DNA from: MED-G105 sp039025235
Lineage (GTDB): Bacteria > Pseudomonadota > Alphaproteobacteria > Caulobacterales > Parvularculaceae
Length of the DNA: 64,000 nt
NCBI GenBank assembly: GCA_039025235.1
Contig: JBCCOS010000014.1
Location: forward strand, 40,933-104,932
Direction of reading: 5' to 3'
Every line of letters starts with the position of its first letter. Within the stretch, counting starts at the first letter, position 1. Shown here in pieces: positions 34,889 through 44,024 of the stretch. Under the pieces are notes generated by a model. That model worked only from the letters and a program-made list of their open reading frames with translations, did not search any database and was not told where the DNA came from. A program made the position numbers and the translations under genes.

Positions 34889-36721
34889 TTATGCCCGTTG
34901 CTTTCGCTTGGCCACTTCTTCTGAAATCCAGTTATCCACCAGTTCGTCGAGGATTGAGAGCGGCATTTCCCCATTCAGAAGAATGAGATCATGAAAGGCA
35001 AGCAGGTTAAAGTCGTCTCCCAAAGCAACCTCAGCACGGGCGCGCATATCCAGTATGGCAAGCTGCCCAATCTTGTAAGCCGGCGCTTGCCCAGGTAAAA
35101 TCACGTAGCGTTCTATTTCTCGCGTTACTTCTGCCTCGCTCTTGCCGGTCTTAGAAATCATATAAGAAATCGCTTTTTCTCTGCTCCATTGCTTTACGTG
35201 CAGCCCCGTATCAACGACCAGCCGGGTAGCACGAAACATTTCGGCTTGCAGTCGCCCGAGATTCCCAAGCGGATCGTCTTTATAAAGCCCCATGTCTGTT
35301 GCGGCGATCCTTTCAGCATAGAGCGCCCATCCTTCCGAGTAAGCGGCTGATCCTCCGAACTTTCGTATGTAAGGAAGATTCTTAATCCCACGGGCTAACG
35401 ATACTTGAAAATGATGTCCCGGCGCCCCTTCATGGTACATGAGTGTCGGTAGCGTCCATTTTGGGCTGTCGGCGGTATCTTTAAGATTGATGTAAAAACG
35501 TCCTGGTACCGACCCATCAAGTGAGGGAGAGCGATAATAGCCCATGGGCGCTGAATTCTCGATATATACGGGTACCCGGACGATTTCGAGACGTTGTGAT
35601 GGCAACGTGCTAAAGTATTGATCAGCCCTGTCCAATACCTCATCGTGAAGGCTTTCAAGATAGCCAATCAGCGCGGCCCGTCCTTTGTCCGTGTTTGGAA
35701 AAATTTGGTTCGGATCGCGCATGAGTGACCGTATACGTTCAACAACTGTTCCCTCAACGAGTCCCTGTGAGACTAGGATCGCATTCATTTCTTCTTCGAT
35801 CCGTGCAACTTCCTTAAGTCCAATAGTATAAACATCCTCCGCCGTGATATCGGTTGTGGTGTTTGACTTTAGATGTATACGATATGCGTCATCACCGTTT
35901 TGCCATTGCCACAAGCCCGCGTCATGGTTAGCTCTTGATAGAAGTTCTTCATACATTGCGATAAGGGCAGTATACGTCGGTAAAATTTCGTCCTCGATGA
36001 CTTCGGCAATGTCTATCAACAACCTAGCTTTAGTGTCATCGCCGATTTTACTGTCATCAAGTTTGCTTTTAAACGATGTAACAATTGGATTTTCATCGGC
36101 GGAACCGTCAATGAACCCGCGCACATTAAGGAGTATCTTTTCAATGATGAAATCCGGCGGGATAACGCCAGACTTTGCCTGCTCTTCTACGCGTGCTTTT
36201 ACTTCATTTAAAACACGGTTTAATTCGCGCACACGATAAACGTACCGTTTCGCGCTTCTTTTGTTTGTGACAGGATGACTATTATTTAGGAGCGGAAGGA
36301 TTCCAATGGTTGGTCCACTCATTTGGTTGATCACATAGGTTAGATGACTCACCTGAGCTTGGCGAATGAGATTATCATAATACCATGCACCAATTTGCCA
36401 TGTGAGCAATTCCTGCTCTTCAAGGCCTTCAGGACCGTAATGATTGAGACCTGCTCTGGCTTTTCGATGCCGCGCCAAGGCACGAGCTTCCGCAGCAGAC
36501 GTGTAGTCGTCTAAGCGACCTGAATGAAAGTCTAGCAGCGTACTATCTAAAAAGCCGAGAGATGTAAGGGTTTCTGGCGAGTGAAGCGCTTCTTCAATCC
36601 ATACTTTATTGAGGTATGCGTTGACATTGATCGGGCGTCCCCAAAACGCAATATACGCTGCGCTTCCTACGATCAGTATAGCGGCAAAAGCCACAGCTAG
36701 AATTCGACTTAACAATTGCAT
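34889..36721 (-). CDS. DUF885 family protein (putative zinc peptidase)
   Basis: The protein has 610 residues with an N-terminal signal or anchor (about 5-29). The DUF885 core ends in the metal-binding block LMYHEGAPGHHFQVSLARGI (HEGxPGHH), then YSEGWALYAERIA, where the Glu is a third ligand candidate, and IERYVILPGQAPAYKIGQL. These are the family's conserved motifs; members are thought to be exported metallopeptidases acting on peptides, mostly uncharacterised. A good Shine-Dalgarno (TAGGAG, 7 nt before ATG 36721) supports the start. Confidence 0.82.
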   Translation of the reverse strand: MQLLSRILAVAFAAILIVGSAAYIAFWGRPINVNAYLNKVWIEEALHSPETLTSLGFLDSTLLDFHSGRLDDYTSAAEARALARHRKARAGLNHYGPEGLEEQELLTWQIGAWYYDNLIRQAQVSHLTYVINQMSGPTIGILPLLNNSHPVTNKRSAKRYVYRVRELNRVLNEVKARVEEQAKSGVIPPDFIIEKILLNVRGFIDGSADENPIVTSFKSKLDDSKIGDDTKARLLIDIAEVIEDEILPTYTALIAMYEELLSRANHDAGLWQWQNGDDAYRIHLKSNTTTDITAEDVYTIGLKEVARIEEEMNAILVSQGLVEGTVVERIRSLMRDPNQIFPNTDKGRAALIGYLESLHDEVLDRADQYFSTLPSQRLEIVRVPVYIENSAPMGYYRSPSLDGSVPGRFYINLKDTADSPKWTLPTLMYHEGAPGHHFQVSLARGIKNLPYIRKFGGSAAYSEGWALYAERIAATDMGLYKDDPLGNLGRLQAEMFRATRLVVDTGLHVKQWSREKAISYMISKTGKSEAEVTREIERYVILPGQAPAYKIGQLAILDMRARAEVALGDDFNLLAFHDLILLNGEMPLSILDELVDNWISEEVAKRKQRA

Positions 36722-37266
36722 GCTCGTACTCCTATTTCGGTTAGAGCAATAGATAGGTCATGGTGCGTTTTCAAAAACTCGATATACAGGTTCTTTGTCC
36801 TGCAATTGGTGACCAATTCTAACACGGTTGTGCTTCTACCTCGGAGTTTGTGACTAGTTTTTTCTTTAACTGAGAACCACAAATTTTGCCTGATAAAGTC
36901 AATCACATTTTCGTTAAGCCAAAAGTAAGCCTTAGAATAAGGTTGCTTGCTTTGTCCGCTTGATTGCCGAGTTAAGCAAGTTGACTTGTTTTTAGCGCTA
37001 GTGGTATTTTTAAACGCTCGGTACATCCGGATCGCTTATAGATTTAGAATTTAAGCTGCTTCTACCGCTCTGGAAGATGGGCTCTAGAAACCCGCGATAT
37101 CAGTGAATGTTGCTGGGACCGGGAAGTCCCATTCCGCAATTGGGTGGCGCTAGACAGAATATTCGCGAAAGGGCCTGTGCGTAAAAGGGCTTGTGCAACG
37201 AAAACCCATCAACGAAGTTGTAACAACGCAACTTTAACAATCCAAATCAATTGGAAGACTGGTTTT
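36722..37266. other. Intergenic region between DUF885 and exported-protein genes
   Basis: These 545 bp separate two divergent genes. A - strand ORF (36709-37026, 105 codons) overlaps the DUF885 start and is not supported. A short dyad GGGAC/GTCCC (about 37117-37132) is visible. Promoters of both genes must be here; none was identified with confidence. Confidence 0.35.
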
Positions 37267-38235
37267 ATGATAATCAGGTTCGCGTCGGCCATCTCTATCC
37301 AAAATGTATCAACGCTAATGACGTTATGGATGCTAATTATAATATCCATCTGTAAGCCTGTTTTAGCTGATGACTCATCACTTGACCCAGTGGATGATAT
37401 TTCTCACTTGAGTGACGATTTTTCTGATCCAGAGCGTCTAAGTGAATGGCAGCGAATACATGCTCAGGAAGGCTGGAGTAACAAATTAAAACGAATTGAT
37501 GTCAATCAAACTGCTAAGGGGGCTTTGTTTATGGAGCCTCACACCAGTGTATGGTTCTATGATTACGTAGCTCCATTTCTATTCAAAGCAGTAGATGGCG
37601 ACTTTATGGTTACGACGCGTGTTCGAGTGAAAGGCACTGACACGGACTATCCCGAGAGTATATATTCTTTAGCTGGTCTAATGTTGCGAGCCCCACGAAA
37701 GGACGCGCCCTATCGCGATAATAGAAATTGGGCGAAAGACCGAGAGACTTATGTTTTTGCGGTTACCGGCACCACAGAAGTGAGCGGCCAACCGATATTA
37801 GAGACAAAAAGCACTATCCGCAGCTATCCACTCGTGAAACACTACAAACTTAAAAAGAAAGGATGGCTTGATATTCGCCTCGTGCGGACCGGTAAAACCG
37901 TGCTAGTATTATATCGATATCCAAGCGGTCGATGGGTACTTCATGAGCGATTTTATAGGCCAGATTTGCCCACAAGTGTTCAGGTTGGACTGATGGCTTA
38001 TAGTGATTTCGCGACTATCCGCGAGAAGCACTGGTATATGCCATGGGAGTACAACGTCAGAACGATTACCGACGGTAAGGCAGACCTTCAAGCGGAGTTC
38101 GACTATGTAGATTTTAGACGGATAGCCGTTCCGACCAGCACCAATGCATGGTTACGGGAGAAGGGAATTGAATTGGATGATACGCGCATTGACAATAGCA
38201 AGCTCTTTGCGCTTTTACCTTTTATCGATGATTAG
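37267..38235 (+). CDS. Exported protein, DUF1349/concanavalin-like
   Basis: The protein has 322 residues from ATG 37267 with a signal peptide ending near VLA-DDS; an earlier in-frame start at 37144 would add a basic leader without family features. Blocks such as LSDDFSDPERLSEWQRIHAQ, DGDFMVTTRVRV, YSLAGLMLRAP and SVQVGLMAYSDF are typical of jelly-roll domains that open with DDFxxxxLxxW and describe exported sugar-binding or glycan-active proteins. The catalytic role is unknown. The next gene, an NTF2-like protein, starts 30 bp later, so they are probably co-transcribed. Confidence 0.65.
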   Translation: MIIRFASAISIQNVSTLMTLWMLIIISICKPVLADDSSLDPVDDISHLSDDFSDPERLSEWQRIHAQEGWSNKLKRIDVNQTAKGALFMEPHTSVWFYDYVAPFLFKAVDGDFMVTTRVRVKGTDTDYPESIYSLAGLMLRAPRKDAPYRDNRNWAKDRETYVFAVTGTTEVSGQPILETKSTIRSYPLVKHYKLKKKGWLDIRLVRTGKTVLVLYRYPSGRWVLHERFYRPDLPTSVQVGLMAYSDFATIREKHWYMPWEYNVRTITDGKADLQAEFDYVDFRRIAVPTSTNAWLREKGIELDDTRIDNSKLFALLPFIDD

Positions 38236-38265
38236 TTTAACGCGAACTTTTTGAAAGGTTTTATT

Positions 38266-38691
38266 ATGAGAAGTCTCTTTTTGGTAATGCTTTTAATACT
38301 CCCAATCACAGCGTATGCGGAGGACACAGATCGAGAAAAAATCGAACGGGCTTGCCTGAATTACCTTGAAGGGTTTTACGAAGGCGATAAGTCGAAACTT
38401 ATCGAAAGCTTAAAGCCGACGGTGTATAAATATGGCTATTTTAAAAGTGAAAAAACCGGGCAATTTGAAGGTACACAGATGACTTTTGATAAGGCTCTAG
38501 CGTATGCTGAAAACGTCAAGACGACGAAGAAATTTGCAGATCCAGATGCGCCTAAGGAAATCGTCATTTTTGAAGTTGGTGAAAAAATCGCGTCGGCAAA
38601 AGTGACGGCGTGGTGGGGTATCGACTATATGCTGCTCTCGCGGTCCGGCGACAAATGGATGATCGAACAAGTTCTTTGGGAGCAAGGATAG
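38266..38691 (+). CDS. Exported NTF2-like (putative lumazine-binding) protein
   Basis: The protein has 141 residues from ATG 38266 (RBS GAAAGG about 9 nt upstream), with a signal peptide ending AYA-ED. The mature part follows the SnoaL/lumazine-binding-like order: IERACLNYLEGFYEGDKSKL, the motif PTVYKYGYFKSE, KIASAKVTAWWGIDYMLLSR and WMIEQVLWEQG. Such small alpha-beta cones bind ligands or act as stand-alone exported proteins; the function is unknown. A related protein lies at 43277, so the neighbourhood has two of this class. Confidence 0.65.
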   Translation: MRSLFLVMLLILPITAYAEDTDREKIERACLNYLEGFYEGDKSKLIESLKPTVYKYGYFKSEKTGQFEGTQMTFDKALAYAENVKTTKKFADPDAPKEIVIFEVGEKIASAKVTAWWGIDYMLLSRSGDKWMIEQVLWEQG

Positions 38692-38999
38692 GCCGCTGGG
38701 ACGACAGCATTAGAGCGATTTTGACGAGAACCCCCAACGGCGTAGTTGAGTGATAGACCACGGTCACAAAACAAATCAGTGGTCGATATCAATTTAGGCA
38801 GGAAGACGGCAAATATTTTTGTTAATTGAACTGGTTAACGCTTAGTCGAAAAACGTCGGTTGGAGTAGCACGTCGCGCGCCAATTAAAACCATCAATTTC
38901 CCTTTCTATCATTGTTCGGTTCTTACTGCTAAAAGCAAACACTGGAATTTATCTGGTGGGATGGGTTAGGGTTGAGATCGAAGTTAATTGTTATTCTCA

Positions 39000-39825
39000 C
39001 TATCCGCCCGAAACAATGAAACTCGTACGGTCTACGCCACCATTTCCAGTTCGTGGATCGAAGGCCGAAACAATCACTTCGTACGTTCCAGGTCCGGGGT
39101 TAGTTAATGCAGCTTTATATTGGCTAGTTTGACCGGCATATTGGAGCGGCAGTCGCGAAACTTCTGTGTCATCTTTCTTAATAACGGCTTCAATCTCGAT
39201 GTGATTTGCGTCCCATAGTCCATTCGGCGACATCCCATATCCACACAACATCATGACCGCGGCTTCGATCGTAACGTCTTTGACACTCCTTTCGATAAAG
39301 GCGTGTGCTGATGATACTGATACTGATACTGATACTGATACAGCAACAACCAATCCGGGTACATTAATCAACCACCCGTCGCCTTGTTCTATATGTTTTC
39401 CAGGAATAACCCATTGGGTAGAGGAGGCTTTAGCTTGTACTTGCGGTTGAGCGATGGGACCCCGTACCACAAACTCAAACCCGGCGCGGCGCTTTGAGAT
39501 CCAAAGAGGTTTTGTAAGCAGCAGACCCTTTCGACGAGATTGGTGCATATCGTCTTTCAGGTCCCTTGAGGATGTGGACCGTATCGCCCGTTGAACCGCG
39601 AGTAATGCCGTTATCCAACAGCTCGCCCGTTTAGGCGTCCCGTATTAGAACTTCCATGCCAGACATTCCAGTTCCAATAAATTTCGCATCATTTGCTAGC
39701 GCGCGAATAACGAGCCGTGTTTCTTCAGCATAAGCATTTTGAAGTATTCCAAAACTATATCCAATCATCGTCAGAAGTATGATTGTGTATGGTTTTTTCC
39801 TACTCAGTTTTAAAGCATAGGGCAT
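39000..39825 (-). pseudogene. Decayed exported protein (stop codon and frameshift)
   Basis: The - strand from ATG 39825 reads a signal peptide (ending AYAEE), then LVIRALANDAKFIGTGMSGM and EVLIRDA, and stops at TAA 39631-39633. The same frame continues as TGELLDNGITRGSTGDTVHI, clearly coding, until about 39480-39548, where the reading moves to the ORF starting at 39548 (GFEFVVRGPIAQPQVQAKAS through DRTSFIVSGG). Joined, it is an exported protein of about 270 residues with a C-terminal Ig-like end (GPGTYEVIVSAFDPRTGNGG). Two independent lesions argue for decay. It also carries a hexamer repeat (39313-39341). Confidence 0.65.
39313..39341 (-). repeat. Hexanucleotide repeat GATACT x4
   Basis: GATACT is repeated four times in tandem and followed by GATAC. 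In the decayed exported protein it encodes SVSVSVSV. Because the unit is six bases, changes in copy number would keep the frame, so phase switching is not expected, only length variation. Confidence 0.8.
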
Positions 39826-39989
39826 ATAAAACTCCTTAGTTTAATGGACGCGCGGATCAATCCATTTTTAATATGGTGACCGCGTAAGTTTTCCGGCGCT
39901 GTAAGACACAAGCGTTGTGCTATTGCTTCATCGTCACCTCTGGCAAAGCAAAGGGGTTTAGTATCTCCTCGGCTTTGTCTCTTTTAAGG

Positions 39990-41909
39990 TCAAAAGTCAG
40001 CCGCGAGTGACATCGATATGCGGCGCGGCGCATTGTAACCAAACCCGCCGCCGCCGTCGACGTTCCAGCCAAACTCATTCGTGAGATTCCTCACCTGCAT
40101 GCGCAGTACCGTCGGTGCGCCTGCCAAATTGAACCGATAGCGGGTGCCAAAATCAATTATCGTCCGCTTGGGAATGAATAGTGAATTGTCAATGCGAGCA
40201 ACACGGTCGCCCGTATAGGCTAACCCGGCATCAATGGACAGCTTATCGAACCTTGGGATTCGATAGTTAAAGCTGGCATTGAATACCCTCTCGATAGGGC
40301 CCAATGGCAGTTCCCCCAGACGCCCATCATTGACCGCCTCGCCTGTCACCCTTGGCTCAAGTAGAACGGCGCCTAGGACTACGTCTAATCCCTCTATAGG
40401 AGAGCCGGATAGAGAGAATTCCGCTCCCCTATGACGCACATTCCCCAATACGCGAAAAACATTATCGACAGTGTCCAATTGAAAATAGGGTCTTTCGATA
40501 TCAAAAAGTCCAGCAACAAGTCTAAAATTGTAAGGGAGAGTAGAACGAATTCCAACTTCCCGCTGCTTGGTACGGAGCGCTGGCAAAGTCTGGTTTGCAT
40601 TAGCCGCATTTGATGGCGCGGTCCCGCTTTCTTCCAGTCCACGCGTCGTGGCGGCGTAAATCACAAAGTTCTTAATGCCCGTAAAGGCCGCCGAAGCGTT
40701 CCAAAGAAGCGGCTCGTCTTCAGTGGACGTCGCAGGCTGATCCGGTAGCGTGACCGTCTGGCGATAAAACGTCTTTTGAGCCCCGAGGCTGACCTCACCA
40801 AGGTCGCGCCATCGCAATTCATAGCCTAGGGCTGCACTTGTTTGTTTGATACGATTCTCAGTAAGCTGACCGAAGGTAACGTTGGGCTTTGGCTTAGGAT
40901 CAAGAATACCGATAATACCGGGGCCAAGGTCACTGAATGCAAACCCCCCAAAGTCATTCTTTACCGACCTTCCCCGGACTGACCCAATAACGCGATGAAG
41001 CCTCGGGCCCTCACTAATATTTCGAATGATCTGTATTTCGCCGGATGTTGACGTGCTTTTCTGGTCCTGGCCGAGGAGTGTTTGGAAGTCACCTGTGCCG
41101 TCTTGTTGTGTATTTTCATAGAAGGAGCGGCCGAATTCATTTTGGATAGATCGTGAATTGAAGATTCCAAAGCTTGCTTCCCACGCATCAAAGGTAGACT
41201 TCGCGATCAATCCAATATTCTGAGAGTGCCCTTCCGATACCACCCAGTCTTGGCTGAAAAATTCCCGTCGAGGAATACGGGGCGGAAGAAAAGGTTCATC
41301 CATGAAGATAGTTGGACCAAATTCTTCATCTCTCGGTTCCGAGCGACTAAAGAAACCAGTAAGCTCAACTCCCTCAATAGGGCGATAACGCGCTGTACCG
41401 CCATATTCCACAAGGAATAGATCAGTACCGTTGGCAAATTCAAGTTCCTCAATCTTAATACCAGCATTGAGGTCGAAATTGGATGTAACTGGTAGTGCCG
41501 CATCAATGGATACCGTCGGAGCAAAATAGTCGCCAAAACCCGCACGTGCACTGATGACCCGTTCGTCACTAACACGGCGAAGCGCTATATCCACTATGCC
41601 TGTTGGGGCTGGGAACGGATAACCTAATGCAGCAATACCAACGCGAATTGTGGATCCTGCTAAAGCAGCGTCGCTGAAGCCGCCTTGGAAGTCGAAATAA
41701 AGCCCTTCGATCCGTACATTCTGAGCCGCAACGGCAGAAAACCCGCGAACGTTTGAACCGTTATAGAGACCAATTCGCTCGTCGCCAACTCTTGTTCCAA
41801 AGGCATCGTCAGCGGTCGTTACAGCATTCTCCTCAGCCCGCTGGGCGAAGGCAGCCGAAGGCGTAAGGACAGCGATTAAAGCGCTTACAAACACCGTGAA
41901 CCGCGCCAT
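39990..41909 (-). CDS. TonB-dependent outer-membrane receptor
   Basis: The protein has about 639 residues from ATG 41909, which gives a clean signal peptide (MARFTVFVSALIAVLTPSAA); an upstream ATG at 41930 has a G-rich sequence only 1-2 nt away, so the later one is preferred. The plug part shows NGSNVRGFSAVAAQNVRIEG and the barrel ends LRMQVRNLTNEFGWNV plus the final aromatic AADF. The ligand cannot be read. The neighbouring esterase (43112) hints at a hydrolysable substrate such as an ester-linked siderophore, but that is inferred. Confidence 0.82.
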   Translation of the reverse strand: MARFTVFVSALIAVLTPSAAFAQRAEENAVTTADDAFGTRVGDERIGLYNGSNVRGFSAVAAQNVRIEGLYFDFQGGFSDAALAGSTIRVGIAALGYPFPAPTGIVDIALRRVSDERVISARAGFGDYFAPTVSIDAALPVTSNFDLNAGIKIEELEFANGTDLFLVEYGGTARYRPIEGVELTGFFSRSEPRDEEFGPTIFMDEPFLPPRIPRREFFSQDWVVSEGHSQNIGLIAKSTFDAWEASFGIFNSRSIQNEFGRSFYENTQQDGTGDFQTLLGQDQKSTSTSGEIQIIRNISEGPRLHRVIGSVRGRSVKNDFGGFAFSDLGPGIIGILDPKPKPNVTFGQLTENRIKQTSAALGYELRWRDLGEVSLGAQKTFYRQTVTLPDQPATSTEDEPLLWNASAAFTGIKNFVIYAATTRGLEESGTAPSNAANANQTLPALRTKQREVGIRSTLPYNFRLVAGLFDIERPYFQLDTVDNVFRVLGNVRHRGAEFSLSGSPIEGLDVVLGAVLLEPRVTGEAVNDGRLGELPLGPIERVFNASFNYRIPRFDKLSIDAGLAYTGDRVARIDNSLFIPKRTIIDFGTRYRFNLAGAPTVLRMQVRNLTNEFGWNVDGGGGFGYNAPRRISMSLAADF

Positions 41910-42191
41910 AATTGCCTTAAGTTGCACCATACCCTCCGTAAGCGTTGTAAAATGAAAATCAGATTCAATATCACATCGATGAAAGGCATTCTTGATGAAA
42001 GCCAATAGCAATTCGATCTGTACTGGAATCGGTAAGCAGTTTATGCCATTGTGCGCCGCGAATGATTGTGAATGCGTATATTATCACGGATGCTGTCGTG
42101 ACCTTCGAAAGGTATGACGGTTGGCACATCAAGTATGCCACTCACATGGTGCGATACCAAGAATCCGTCACAACTCTATCATGACTCAATA

Positions 42192-43112
42192 TTATCCACC
42201 TGCATAAACACGGTCTCCCGGTAACAACCAACGAAGCCCTCGCGTCAAGCCGATGGGATAGGTCGTCATATGCGTCCCACCTTCCATCACTTCATCACGT
42301 ACTTCCAAGTTTCTGTAACCACGAGAACGCAAGCGTTTTGCAAACTCGGCTTGTTGACCGACCATATCGGGGAAACCCGGCGAAATTGACGGGACTTCCG
42401 CTTCGCCTATGGCGAAATAGACCCGGCCACTGAGCTGTTGCCCTGAAGCGGCGACAGCCTTTTCAAGGTCAAACATTTTCTTGTTATTGTGCCATAGGGA
42501 TGAGCTAGTCAAAATATAGTCATGGAATAAGCCTGGCTCTTCTAATAGTGCGTATGCACCAAAAAGACCGCCATAGCTGACGCCGGATAACATACGTCGA
42601 TCTGGATTTACACGGTATGTTCTTTCGATCAAAGGGATCACTTCATCCTTTAAAAAAGTCAAATAGTCTCGCGCACCTCCAGTTTTGCGACGGCGGCTAG
42701 AATCTACCGTCGGTGTATAGTCGCGGCTGCGACTGGCTTTTATTTCCTCGCCTTCTGCGTAACCAATGCCGACCAAAATCGCTTTTTCATAAGAGTCGGT
42801 ATTAAAGGGAGCAATCGTCACGCCAATAGCTGTGATCCAGCAATACTTCCAATCGTTGAAATAAATGACCGGATACTGAGAGGCTGCACTCTCTTGCGAG
42901 TCATAACCCGATGGAAGTTTTACATATAGCTTATAAGTGCGCTTTAGTGCTTCAGACTGAATTGTCCGAACTTCGCTATCGCTCAAGACATACGCTGCGG
43001 CATTTTCAGCTTGGGCAAAGGTAGATGTCGGCAGTATAAGCAACCAAGCTATTAACAATATGCACCGAAATACTTTCGAGATTAAACGAGAGTTTGCAGT
43101 AGAGCGTGGCAT
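42192..43112 (-). CDS. Exported alpha/beta-hydrolase esterase (EsteraseD/IroE-like)
   Basis: The protein has 306 residues with a signal peptide ending AFA-like near residue 33. The Fes/IroE/esterase D fold is shown by YKLYVKLPSGYDSQ, the nucleophile elbow RMLSGVSYGGLFGAYALL (Ser in GxSxG, about residue 178), a downstream Asp/Glu region and a His in EGGTHMTTYP (about residue 287). It probably cleaves an ester in the periplasm. It is upstream of, and co-directional with, the TonB receptor (180 bp apart), suggesting joint uptake and processing. Confidence 0.8.
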   Translation of the reverse strand: MPRSTANSRLISKVFRCILLIAWLLILPTSTFAQAENAAAYVLSDSEVRTIQSEALKRTYKLYVKLPSGYDSQESAASQYPVIYFNDWKYCWITAIGVTIAPFNTDSYEKAILVGIGYAEGEEIKASRSRDYTPTVDSSRRRKTGGARDYLTFLKDEVIPLIERTYRVNPDRRMLSGVSYGGLFGAYALLEEPGLFHDYILTSSSLWHNNKKMFDLEKAVAASGQQLSGRVYFAIGEAEVPSISPGFPDMVGQQAEFAKRLRSRGYRNLEVRDEVMEGGTHMTTYPIGLTRGLRWLLPGDRVYAGG

Positions 43113-43276
43113 TAGACATTACTCCTATCATAAAATCTATTAGATGCTCTAAGGGCGTTTCTTGAAGCGTACTTTCGCAATACCGCCTCGAGAGCCGAAG
43201 CAAACCAGCCATGCGAGTGTATTTAGTATCATTATAAATTCACCGTATACATATTATACGGACTTTCTCTTGAGGG

Positions 43277-43741
43277 TTAGGACTCAGTTTTGTGAAAAAT
43301 CTTGGATACCAACTTCCAATCGCCATCAAATTTATAAAGAGAGATGTAGTCGATATATTCTAACTTAGTTCCAACGTAATATTCGAGTTTTGCGACAGCC
43401 GCATTTCCGGTTACGTCTACTGATAAGAACTTTACTGATACTTTATCATCTGCCGGTCTTGGTAACTTTCCGTCACTGACGCTTTTAACAATTCGCTTTT
43501 TCCACTCTTCAATAGAGAACTTCCACATTGATCCGTTGTCGCCAATACCAAGCATAGCAAAATCGGGGTGGAACCCTCGATCGATCTTCTCCAAATTACC
43601 TTCATTTTGAACCCCTTCGACATATGCGGACTGAATGACGTCTTTGATTTTCGTAATGTTTTCTTGAGTGCCTTCTGCGACTGCGTTGCTTGCAAATAGA
43701 AGCGCTAGTGTCGTGATGATTAGGGTAGAAATTGACCTCAT
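43277..43741 (-). CDS. Exported NTF2-like protein
   Basis: The protein has 154 residues with a signal peptide ending AVAEG. NITKIKDVIQSAYVEGVQNE, FHPDFAMLGI, IEEWKKRIVKSVSDGK and the C-terminal YISLYKFDGDWKLVSKIFHK follow the order of SnoaL/lumazine-binding-like domains. It is a distant relative of the protein at 38266. It is upstream of the esterase gene on the same strand. The function is unknown. Confidence 0.68.
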   Translation of the reverse strand: MRSISTLIITTLALLFASNAVAEGTQENITKIKDVIQSAYVEGVQNEGNLEKIDRGFHPDFAMLGIGDNGSMWKFSIEEWKKRIVKSVSDGKLPRPADDKVSVKFLSVDVTGNAAVAKLEYYVGTKLEYIDYISLYKFDGDWKLVSKIFHKTES

Positions 43742-44024
43742 TGAGAGTCTCCTTAAGGTTTAGAGCGAATGACCTGGCACACCTGCTTGTTGATTCGCGT
43801 TAGCTGTACACTGAATAAATTTATTGGATGATCGCAATTGTTTAAATCCATCGGACCTAAAGGCTTTCACCTAACGCTAAAGAACAGGGCAGTAGAGAAA
43901 GATATTCTAACGCTCTACCAGTATGCCCCTCGTTTCCGATAGAGTGATTGGTGTCGACTAATCTGATTTGGTGCGATCAATTTTTACCCTAGCTCTCCCG
44001 TAAAGAATGCCAAAGAAACGAATG

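Noticed and set aside
34532..34924. 130-codon + strand ORF, possible transposase remnant
   Set aside because: Only a short helix-like stretch looks coding and the end is antisense to DUF885; resemblance to a transposase could not be supported.
36709..37026. 105-codon - strand ORF upstream of the DUF885 gene
   Set aside because: It overlaps the DUF885 start, has no ribosome-binding site and no family-like motif; the region looks like a promoter.
39313..39341. Tandem repeat considered as a CRISPR or phase-variable tract
   Set aside because: The unit is 6 bp, directly tandem, without spacers, and does not change the reading frame.
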